Assembly: GCA_937897005.1 (NCBI GenBank)
Contig: CALCOQ010000093.1
Coordinates: 1 to 7,317, forward strand
Source: an uncultured euryarchaeote
GTDB lineage: Archaea > Thermoplasmatota > Poseidoniia > Poseidoniales > Poseidoniaceae
Length of the DNA stretch: 7,317 bases
Direction of reading: 5' to 3'
In this document: piece by piece, positions 1-6,096 of the stretch
How positions within the stretch are numbered: position 1 is the first letter of the stretch
How the letters are laid out: each line of letters begins with the position of its first letter
Translations under genes and position numbers: made by a program
Notes under the pieces: model-generated
The model's input: only the letters and a program-made list of their open reading frames with translations
Databases searched by the model: none
Told to the model about the DNA's origin: nothing

Positions 1-32
1 AAGAAGAGTGAAATCAGCATCCAGAGGATGTT

Positions 33-734
33 TCACTTGACGACTCTCTGCAGAAAGCGTCGCGTCAGTAACTTGCGTAGAATCCGTGTGCCATCGTGCA
101 AGGAACCAAGTTTTGGTTCTCCAACGCGATTACGATAACTGACAGGAACGTGAGTGACCTTCAATCCAGAGATGGCTGCGCTGGCGTACATCTCGGCTTC
201 GATCTCGAAGGAGATTGAATTGAGGTCAAGCGTTGCGATTGCATTTCTGGTGAAACCCCAGAACCCTGAGCAGATATCTGATACCTCTGCCCCGTACAAG
301 CAGACTGCTATCCAGGTCAGAATATTGTTGCCAAGATAATTCAGGTGGCTCATTGCATCTGGTTCCATCTTTCCTCGTAATCTTGAACCAATGACGATGT
401 CAGCACCTTTGTCAAGGGCCCTCAACAATCTTGGGATCTCGGCTGGGTCATAGGTGGCGTCTGCGTCCAACATCACCAGTCTATCGTAGTCTCCGGAAAG
501 AAAGGCATCGAATCCTAATCGTAGTCCAAGTCCCTTCCCTTTACTCTCCTGACAAAGTATTCGACAACCCGCTTGCTTTGCGATTTCGAGGGTATCATCT
601 TCGCTTCCTCCGTCAACCACAAGAACATCGAAGGTGATTCCTTTTGCTGTCAATTCACCATTCGGAATTGATGCCAGAACCTGTGGTAGAGCCTCTTCCT
701 CGTCGAGGGTCGGGAGCAATACTAGTACCTTCAC
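33..734 (-). CDS. GT2 family glycosyltransferase, dolichol-phosphate mannose/glucose synthase-like
   Basis: A 233-residue GT-A fold enzyme, probably transferring a sugar from a nucleotide sugar to a polyprenyl phosphate on the cytoplasmic face of the membrane. Seen: an N-terminal nucleotide-binding strand (KVLVLLPTLDEEE), DGGSEDDT at 41-48, the metal-binding LDAD at 89-92 followed by YDP, GSRLRGKMEP at 117-125, SDICSGFWGF at 152-161 and FEIEAEM at 176-182. These are in the order typical of archaeal DPM1-like enzymes. There is no C-terminal membrane anchor, so it is the short, peripheral form. The start is GTG at 734; an in-frame TAG lies two codons upstream, so no longer start exists. It sits 28 nt after the GT-C-like membrane protein gene, suggesting co-transcription and that its lipid-linked sugar feeds that protein. 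The sugar (mannose or glucose) cannot be told from sequence; the fold and family are secure. Confidence 0.9.
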   Translation of the reverse strand: MKVLVLLPTLDEEEALPQVLASIPNGELTAKGITFDVLVVDGGSEDDTLEIAKQAGCRILCQESKGKGLGLRLGFDAFLSGDYDRLVMLDADATYDPAEIPRLLRALDKGADIVIGSRLRGKMEPDAMSHLNYLGNNILTWIAVCLYGAEVSDICSGFWGFTRNAIATLDLNSISFEIEAEMYASAAISGLKVTHVPVSYRNRVGEPKLGSLHDGTRILRKLLTRRFLQRVVK

Positions 735-762
735 CGGCTACATTCAGGGAGCATTGTGTACA

Positions 763-3015
763 TCACGTTGGCGCCTCCATCATTCCGAATTCTCTGACTT
801 CAACCCAATGTATCCTGACTCCACATTCATCGAAAAGACGGTCGCCTCTTCCGCTGAGGCCGGTAGGATTCAACCACAACCCTCCTCCTCCACTCACTTC
901 GATACTGAGATTCACTTGCTCACCGAATGGTGATGTTTCAAGAATCAGGGTCTGCCATCCCCCCTTGGTCGTGGTTTTATTCACCTCCATCCCTCCTTCA
1001 AGACTGAATTTGACATGCAGACCTTCTGGTGCATCGAAGAATAATTCAAGAGTTCCTCCGTGTATTGGAATATTATCCGGAAGTTCTGCGGTCCAGGAGA
1101 TTGTTCCCTCTGTCATGAATGCCCGGTGATCGTTGATGCCCGGGTGATTCCACCAGCGATGTTCTCTCCAGGGGTCGGGTCTCCATTCACATCCTTCTTC
1201 ACAATCATTCTCATTTGGGGTTGACATCATTCCTTTCTGTCCGGAGGTGGCATGACTGCCCATGCTCCAAAGTCGGGCTCCGTCTTCTACAGCCATCGGC
1301 CGCCACCATCGTGATTCAACCAAAGTGGCCCCCAACAGGCTCATCGGACTGGTCAAGGCATATTTCACGCCCATTTCCTTGAGTGCAACACCATCGTCTG
1401 CTCGTATTGCGCTCGTTGCTCTATCCTGTAAGTCGCTTTCATCGTCCATGATTCCAAGAATTGGATGAGAGGTGAAATGGATGTGTTCGGGAGCCTCGAT
1501 GACGAATCCCCAATGCGCTTGTTCGGTATAGACCAGAGAGCCGCTTGGAAGTGCTTCGAGATGGGACAGAATACTATCATCTCCATCACTGTGCAGCAGA
1601 ACCTCCTGATGATTGGACAAGGCGATGATTGCAGATTGTCCGATGATCAAGAAGCATAAACAAAGCGCGATGGCTGTTCTAGGCAGCCATTCTGGAATGG
1701 AAGGTTTGCCATCCGACTCATTCAAGTTCAGTCGAGTATTCTTGCTCAGAATGATTCCTGCCAATAGTGCCAGTGGAATGTGGAAAGCGTGCAAAGCCAT
1801 GCTGTAGAGTACATAGGAGAACAATGTCAACATCGTCAGAAACTCGAATCCAGACAGTAGATGAAGGAAAGTCAGCAGCCATAACAGTAGTAGCCAGAGG
1901 CCAATGATTCCACCTTCCAGCGAGTCCTTGTATCTCCACGATGACCAGATTCCGAGTCCCAGGAGTATTGGGCTGTTGTAGAGAAGCATTGCATAACCTC
2001 CCTGCCAGCCATATTCGGCGTGTATCGGCATTCCTTCCATCCTTGAGGAGAAGAAGTACAAGGTCACAACCATGGCTGTCGTCAGCGTGGCCAAAGCCGC
2101 TATCAATGCATCATCATCTCGCTCCTTCACCAACCTGAATCTGAACAACATCCCTGCGGATATGAGTAGAACCAGATAGATGGAGCCTGTTGGATGAATG
2201 ATTCCTGTCAGCAGCACGACCAATGCGAGGAGAGTGTGATGGGTCCGTGAGTTCTGAGAATTGTTCTGGACCGTCATCGCGATGCCAATGATGACTCCTG
2301 TCTGTGCAGCGAGAGTAGGATATCCCGAGTCATGAGCCTTGACGAAGAGTCCGAATCCGAGTGCTGTGGCAACCAATGTCATGGCGCCAGCATTCCATTT
2401 CTCAGCGATGCCTCCAATCCCAAGGATGACCGCCAACAATGTCAGTCTTCCCAGCAGATGAACTGCATCACTGGCAGGAATATCGAGTATTGTTTGAAGC
2501 CATGCAGCAAGTGCTGGAAAAGCAGGCGGATATGTCCACGATACTGAATGTGGTTGAGACAACTCTGCAACTCCAGTGTTCGCGTACAGTTTGGTCAGAG
2601 TAGCGAAACCGATCCAGTCAACCCCGTTGGGAACTCTGAACAGGAACAGAGGCAAGAGTGAACAGAACAGGACCAGAGCGATTGCAATTTTGAGCAAGAT
2701 TTCGTTTTCATCGTTTGAATTGCTGTTGAAGGTGATTTCCGCGTTGAGAATATACCTGAATGCGAAGATGTTGGTGATGATCACCAAGATCAGCAGGAAG
2801 ATAGGTGAGAATTTCCCTGAAAGTAGAACTGAGAGCCCAGCCAGAGTCAATAATGTGAAAATTCCAAGGGCTGGGTTAAGCAAGAGACAACGCCGTAAAT
2901 CGCTGTCCTTGTCGATGATTCGAGTCAGCGCCAGCCCTGGAATGGCCGATAATCCGAAAATCAATACAATCGCCAGAACAGTGTTGGCCAGCACCTCCAA
3001 TGCTCCACCGATCAA
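763..3015 (-). CDS. Large polytopic membrane protein, GT-C-type glycosyltransferase architecture with C-terminal beta-rich domain
   Basis: A 750-residue protein with about 13-15 hydrophobic segments between residues 8 and 466, then about 280 soluble residues. The loop after the fourth segment carries GVDWIGFATLTKLYANTG (131-148) and TYPPAFPALAAWL (161-173). This resembles the first external loop of GT-C glycosyltransferases, where an Asp is catalytic (candidate D133) and a Tyr-Pro-Pro/Gly motif follows. The soluble part has an alpha/beta stretch (about 484-580, including LKEMGVKYALTSP) and then a beta-sandwich-like stretch (about 635-745) rich in Gly, Trp and alternating hydrophobics, suggestive of a carbohydrate-binding fold. 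C605, C609 and C731 could form disulfides outside the cell. The start is TTG at 3015, preceded by GGTGAG at suitable spacing; no ATG or GTG exists upstream in frame. It precedes the GT2 gene by 28 nt. The glycosyltransferase role is inferred from architecture and neighbour; the acceptor is unknown. Confidence 0.75.
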   Translation of the reverse strand: MIGGALEVLANTVLAIVLIFGLSAIPGLALTRIIDKDSDLRRCLLLNPALGIFTLLTLAGLSVLLSGKFSPIFLLILVIITNIFAFRYILNAEITFNSNSNDENEILLKIAIALVLFCSLLPLFLFRVPNGVDWIGFATLTKLYANTGVAELSQPHSVSWTYPPAFPALAAWLQTILDIPASDAVHLLGRLTLLAVILGIGGIAEKWNAGAMTLVATALGFGLFVKAHDSGYPTLAAQTGVIIGIAMTVQNNSQNSRTHHTLLALVVLLTGIIHPTGSIYLVLLISAGMLFRFRLVKERDDDALIAALATLTTAMVVTLYFFSSRMEGMPIHAEYGWQGGYAMLLYNSPILLGLGIWSSWRYKDSLEGGIIGLWLLLLWLLTFLHLLSGFEFLTMLTLFSYVLYSMALHAFHIPLALLAGIILSKNTRLNLNESDGKPSIPEWLPRTAIALCLCFLIIGQSAIIALSNHQEVLLHSDGDDSILSHLEALPSGSLVYTEQAHWGFVIEAPEHIHFTSHPILGIMDDESDLQDRATSAIRADDGVALKEMGVKYALTSPMSLLGATLVESRWWRPMAVEDGARLWSMGSHATSGQKGMMSTPNENDCEEGCEWRPDPWREHRWWNHPGINDHRAFMTEGTISWTAELPDNIPIHGGTLELFFDAPEGLHVKFSLEGGMEVNKTTTKGGWQTLILETSPFGEQVNLSIEVSGGGGLWLNPTGLSGRGDRLFDECGVRIHWVEVREFGMMEAPT

Positions 3016-3038
3016 TGGCTCACCGAAGCGACGAGTCG

Positions 3039-3054
3039 GTTGAAGTCCTTCAAC
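3039..3054. repeat. 16-bp inverted repeat at the divergent junction, operator-like
   Basis: GTTGAAG-TC-CTTCAAC has perfect 7-bp arms around a 2-bp centre. It lies between the divergently read genes starting at 3015 (minus) and 3056 or 3098 (plus), a natural position for a dimeric regulator. It ends only 1 nt before the upstream candidate start codon at 3056, which makes a longer 5' leader and the 3098 start more attractive. The symmetry is seen directly; regulatory function is inference. Confidence 0.45.
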
Positions 3055-3055
3055 G

Positions 3056-3703
3056 ATGTTAGAGAACCATCAAGGAGAGGGTCTCTTTCAGGAAATCATG
3101 GAAGAACAGAGTGACGCAGTACTTCTCGCTGGATTGGCAGCAAGTCAGCCAGTCAGCCTCCCTGATGAGGTCCATCTGTATGATTTCTCAAAACCTCAAC
3201 TCAATGGCTGGAAGTGCCCCCTGCCCTATTCGATAGGGAAATACGATGAGGTAAGGCCGCATATCTACACATCAGCAATATTCAATGGAGAGAGGGACCT
3301 GCATATGGGACTCGATTTTGGAGGGCCGGTCAATACCCCTGTACATTCATGCCTTGATGGCGAGGTGTTCTGGTCGGGATATCATCATGAAGATGGCGAT
3401 TATGGCAATACCGTGGTCACCATCCACCAAGTTTCAGGTCGAACACTCTTCATCCTGTATGGTCACCTTTCGACACAGTCGACTGAGTTGTTCAAGGTGG
3501 GAAGGAAAGTTTCGAGTGGGGAGTTGATTGGTTGGTTCGGCGATGAATCCGTCAATGGAGGTTGGCCTCCACATCTTCATCTCCAACTTTCATGGGTGGA
3601 GCCAGAGGATGGAAATCTGCCTGGAGTAGTGAAAAGAAGTGACAGGGATGAAGCCTTACTCCTGTATCCTGATCCCCAATTCCTCATCGGTAGGAAATAC
3701 TGA
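3056..3703 (+). CDS. M23/LytM-type zinc metallopeptidase domain protein, no signal peptide
   Basis: A 215-residue (from ATG 3056) or 201-residue (from ATG 3098) protein dominated by one M23 domain. Seen: HMGLD at 83-87 (zinc ligands H83 and D87), YGHLS at 135-139 (H137), and GGWPPHLHLQL at 168-178 (H173 and H175). All five metal or catalytic positions of LytM are therefore present. The N-terminus is hydrophilic, with no signal peptide or membrane segment, so it is probably cytosolic. GKYDEVRPHIYTSAIF just before the domain and the LPG...YPDPQFLIG tail resemble, from memory, the M23 module inside phosphotransferase-M23-class III aminotransferase fusion proteins rather than cell-wall hydrolases. 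The start is uncertain: 3056 has no ribosome-binding site, while 3098 follows CAGGAAATC with acceptable spacing. It leads the plus-strand unit, 17 nt before nmd3. The fold is secure; the substrate is unknown, and archaea lack murein. Confidence 0.88.
   Translation: MLENHQGEGLFQEIMEEQSDAVLLAGLAASQPVSLPDEVHLYDFSKPQLNGWKCPLPYSIGKYDEVRPHIYTSAIFNGERDLHMGLDFGGPVNTPVHSCLDGEVFWSGYHHEDGDYGNTVVTIHQVSGRTLFILYGHLSTQSTELFKVGRKVSSGELIGWFGDESVNGGWPPHLHLQLSWVEPEDGNLPGVVKRSDRDEALLLYPDPQFLIGRKY
3072..3088. repeat. Short hairpin-forming dyad between the two candidate starts of the M23 gene
   Basis: AAGGAGA-GGG-TCTCTTT can fold as a 7-bp stem (one G-T pair) with a 3-nt loop. It ends 9 nt before the ATG at 3098. 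If translation starts there, the element lies in the untranslated leader and partly occupies a purine-rich AAGGAGAGG tract. If translation starts at 3056, it is inside the coding region. The symmetry is modest and may be chance. Confidence 0.25.
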
Positions 3704-3720
3704 GAATCCTGACCCGCATA

Positions 3721-4824
3721 TTGAAAGCCAGCGGCAAGACCGCGCGAACGGTGAAGGACGTGGAACTGGGGGGAGACTTCTGCATCATCTGTGGTTCGCC
3801 ACCGCCATTGCTTCACGAGCGGATGTGTGAGTCTTGTCTTCGTCAGAGAATCACTCTTGCTGAGATTCCCAGTACTGTTCAACACTTGAGATGTGCTCGT
3901 TGTGGATTGGTTGAGGTACAGGGCAGATGGATTGAGATTGCTGATGAGGACCTTTGGGAGGAGTTGAGCCAAAGGGTTCTGAAGGTCCACGAGGATGTCA
4001 GGAATCTGAATATCTCATTGTCATCACAACGAGTTGATGACCGTAACACCAGACTTCATCTTGAATTGATTGCGGATATCCATGGGATGCAGATGCACGA
4101 GCAACATCAGATAATGGCAAGAATGTCAAATGGTGTATGTTTGACCTGCGCCAGAAGAGCGGGCAATTATTTCGAGGCAACCGTGCAGTTGAGGTCTGCG
4201 GGCAGGAAGCTGGATGAGTTTGATTTGGTTGAGATGAGGAGCAGTCTGGCTTCATTGATAGCCGAAATGCAACCGGACCCCATGTTCTTCATAACCAATG
4301 AAGGACAAGTACAGGGAGGCTATGATGTGGTCATGGGTTCAAAATCACTGGCCAGAACCTGGGGCAGACGACTCATCCATAGATGGGGAGGTCAGGTGAA
4401 AGAGACGAATTCCGTGGTCGGCCGCAAGGACGGTGCAGACCTGACCAGACTGACCTTGCTATACAGGAGGCCGGCCTATGATGTTGGAGATGTAGTGAGG
4501 TGGAGGGATGTTCTGTGGCGCATTTCCTCATGGTCCAATGACGGAGCAGTATTGTCCAAGATCAAGGTCTCCCAGCGTACTGGGGTCTCATGGAGGGACC
4601 TTACGAAGGCGCAGGTACTTTCCAGACAACGAGACCATGAGGTGGTTGAATTGTTGAACATCGATAGTTCAGCAGGAGAGTTCCTAGACCCTCGAAACTG
4701 GAGGACCAGCACGGTACGTCTCCCATATGACCATCAAGGAGATAGCAGTGTTCGTGTTGCAGAGGTGGAAGGAGAATGGGTCGCTTTGCCGCGTCTTTCG
4801 GTCGACAGAGGGGAGGAGGAATAA
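3721..4824 (+). CDS. nmd3: NMD3, large ribosomal subunit assembly/export factor, archaeal form
   Basis: A 367-residue homologue of NMD3, which in eukaryotes binds the nascent 60S subunit and bridges it to the export machinery. The archaeal protein presumably acts in 50S maturation or as an anti-association factor in the cytoplasm. Seen: four CxxC pairs at 21/24, 36/39, 58/61 and 140/143, giving the paired zinc-binding knuckles. The last pair lies in CLTCARRAGNYFEATVQLR, a hallmark NMD3 segment. Next come GGYDVVMGSKSLARTWGRRL and GGQVKETNSVVGRKDG, matching the conserved central domain, and a beta-rich C-terminal part (YDVGDVVRWRDVLWRISSW onward). The start is uncertain: TTG at 3721 gives the longest form, and GTG at 3751 or 3760 would keep every cysteine; none has a convincing ribosome-binding site. 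It follows the M23 gene by 17 nt, and its acidic GEEE tail encodes the ribosome-binding site of the next gene. The identification shows that the host is archaeal. Confidence 0.93.
   Translation: MKASGKTARTVKDVELGGDFCIICGSPPPLLHERMCESCLRQRITLAEIPSTVQHLRCARCGLVEVQGRWIEIADEDLWEELSQRVLKVHEDVRNLNISLSSQRVDDRNTRLHLELIADIHGMQMHEQHQIMARMSNGVCLTCARRAGNYFEATVQLRSAGRKLDEFDLVEMRSSLASLIAEMQPDPMFFITNEGQVQGGYDVVMGSKSLARTWGRRLIHRWGGQVKETNSVVGRKDGADLTRLTLLYRRPAYDVGDVVRWRDVLWRISSWSNDGAVLSKIKVSQRTGVSWRDLTKAQVLSRQRDHEVVELLNIDSSAGEFLDPRNWRTSTVRLPYDHQGDSSVRVAEVEGEWVALPRLSVDRGEEE
4811..4820 (+). promoter_or_regulatory. Strong Shine-Dalgarno inside the end of nmd3, serving the isomerase gene
   Basis: GGGAGGAGGA lies within the last codons of nmd3 (encoding part of the GEEE tail), about 6 nt before the ATG at 4826. 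It fixes that ATG as the start of the isomerase. The reading frame is open further upstream, to an ATG at 4727, but starting there would add 33 unrelated residues overlapping nmd3. Confidence 0.85.
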
Positions 4825-4825
4825 G

Positions 4826-5917
4826 ATGATTGAGTCTACCATCGCCGACCTCGCTCAGAAGTTGGATTCTGAGGGAATGTTGGGGCATCTCCGTTCCTTC
4901 ATCTCAGATCTGAGAGGCTCATTCGAGCGATTGGGCAGTGCAGGTCCGGCCTGGGTTCCCGGTCTGAAGTCAAGGCTTTGGAAAGGAATCCTCTGTTTAG
5001 GCATGGGTGGTTCTGCTGCTGGAGGCGCGGCCCTTGCTTCTCTTGCCGCACATGATGGCGTGTTGCCGGTGAACGTGCATCGAGACCATGGTCTACCTTC
5101 TTGGTGGGAGCCTGAACACCTGATAATCGCAACTTCTTACAGTGGGAATACCGAAGAGACGCTCGATGCGGTCAGGAAGGCCATAAGTGATGGTGGGACC
5201 GTCATCTGTATTTGTTCAGGAGGTGAATTGGCAGGTCTGAGCGAGTTACATGAAAGTGCCCATCTCGTTCTAGTTCCATCGGGCCAACCTCCGCGCTCAG
5301 CCTTTGGGCACCTGTTTGGAACCCAGTTGTCCTTGGCTTGGAGTCTTGGTCTGTTCCGTAAACCCAAGTCCAATGATCTGGAGGATATGTTGAAACGATT
5401 ACAGTCTCATCTGGAAGACAGTGATTTCGTTTCTGGACCTGACAATGATGTCGCCCATCTGGCCGCTGCGATGGTTGAGCGCCCTATCGCTCTCATCGGT
5501 CCAACCGAGATGTCGGCGATGGTGAATAGATTCACTTCACAATTGAATGAGAATTCTGCAAGATTCGCTCGAGCTGCAATTATTCCTGAAATGAATCATA
5601 ACGAGATAATCGCTTGGGGAGGAGTCGGTCCAGATGCGGATCCACGTTCTTCAGAACAAGCATTGTTACTGCTTACATGGGGAGGGATGCATCATCGCAT
5701 CGCTCAGAGATTTGACTGGTTCTCAGAGCATCTCACAACCGAATGGGCCTGGAAATTGAATTGTGAGGGCCGAACCTTGCTTGAGGCGATGCTGTATTCC
5801 TGTGTCACAATGGACTGGTTGAGTTGTGCTTTGGCTTTGCTGCATGGAAAGGACCCGACCGCTATCGGACCAATAATCGGTCTCAAGGAATATCTTGCAA
5901 GTATCAAGCCTGATTGA
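4826..5917 (+). CDS. Bifunctional phosphoglucose/phosphomannose isomerase
   Basis: A 363-residue cytosolic sugar-phosphate isomerase of the SIS fold that interconverts fructose-6-P with glucose-6-P and with mannose-6-P. Seen: GMGGSAAGG at 59-67 and TSYSGNTEETL at 103-113 (phosphate binding, first SIS domain), PSGQPPRSAFG at 151-161, NENSARFARA at 241-250 with the conserved Glu (E242), and PEMNHNE at 254-260 with H258 as the ring-opening His. GKDPTAIGPIIGLKEYL at 341-357 holds the C-terminal catalytic Lys (K354). Length and motif order fit the archaeal/actinobacterial bifunctional PGI/PMI family rather than the classical ~550-residue PGI. The start at 4826 has a strong ribosome-binding site, 1 nt after the nmd3 stop, so translational coupling is likely. 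It could supply mannose-6-P for the nucleotide sugar used by the GT2 enzyme on the opposite strand, an inference from proximity. Confidence 0.92.
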   Translation: MIESTIADLAQKLDSEGMLGHLRSFISDLRGSFERLGSAGPAWVPGLKSRLWKGILCLGMGGSAAGGAALASLAAHDGVLPVNVHRDHGLPSWWEPEHLIIATSYSGNTEETLDAVRKAISDGGTVICICSGGELAGLSELHESAHLVLVPSGQPPRSAFGHLFGTQLSLAWSLGLFRKPKSNDLEDMLKRLQSHLEDSDFVSGPDNDVAHLAAAMVERPIALIGPTEMSAMVNRFTSQLNENSARFARAAIIPEMNHNEIIAWGGVGPDADPRSSEQALLLLTWGGMHHRIAQRFDWFSEHLTTEWAWKLNCEGRTLLEAMLYSCVTMDWLSCALALLHGKDPTAIGPIIGLKEYLASIKPD

Positions 5918-5943
5918 ATATCATTCCAGTGATGTTTGAAGTA

Positions 5944-6096
5944 TCATTCATCTTCATTCTGGTCAGAAACTTCCTCTATCATTGAAAGTCTGCTTTGAAT
6001 ATCCAGCAAGCGTTTTCCCAGCATCCAACTCCATGCTGCGATGAGACCGATCATCAGCGTGTATGCTACAGCCAGATTCACCATGTCTCCCATCAT
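5944..6096 (-). CDS. ccmD: Small single-span membrane protein, CcmD-like
   Basis: A 50-residue product whose ATG overlaps the ccmC stop as ATGA (6093-6096); a second ATG follows immediately. Seen: one hydrophobic segment (about residues 6-26, including NLAVAYTLMIGLIAAW), then a basic and amphipathic stretch (GKRLLDIQSRLSMIEE) and an acidic tail. This matches the CcmD pattern: a short N-terminus, a single membrane span with an Ala-Tyr-Thr start, then a charged cytoplasmic helix. CcmD stabilises the CcmC-CcmE heme-loading complex and helps release holo-CcmE. Its place directly after ccmC equals the bacterial ccmABCD order. The gene is short and the family weakly conserved, so identity rests on position, overlap and topology more than on residues. 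It ends 26 nt from the convergent isomerase stop. Confidence 0.72.
   Translation of the reverse strand: MMGDMVNLAVAYTLMIGLIAAWSWMLGKRLLDIQSRLSMIEEVSDQNEDE

Noticed and set aside
1..20. Possible start of a further minus-strand gene (ATG at 20-18 running off the left edge)
   Set aside because: Only six codons are visible and no ribosome-binding site is clear, so it cannot be supported.
644..1129. 161-codon open frame on the plus strand
   Set aside because: It lies opposite the ends of two well-supported minus-strand genes, is rich in Ser, Pro and Arg as antisense shadows are, and shows no motif.
2576..3043. 155-codon open frame on the plus strand
   Set aside because: It is antisense to the membrane-segment region of the GT-C-like gene, shows a shadow-like Lys/Arg/Ser composition, and has no ribosome-binding site or domain.
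3577..3990. 137-codon open frame on the minus strand across the M23/nmd3 junction
   Set aside because: It runs antisense to two genes with clear catalytic and zinc motifs and has no recognisable feature of its own.
4727..4825. 33-residue N-terminal extension of the isomerase from an upstream ATG
   Set aside because: It overlaps the end of nmd3, does not resemble the family, and a strong ribosome-binding site points to the ATG at 4826.
5920..5933. Weak hairpin ATCAT-TCCA-GTGAT in the convergent junction as a terminator
   Set aside because: The stem is only 5 bp with a G-T pair, has no T-run, and archaeal termination does not need a hairpin.
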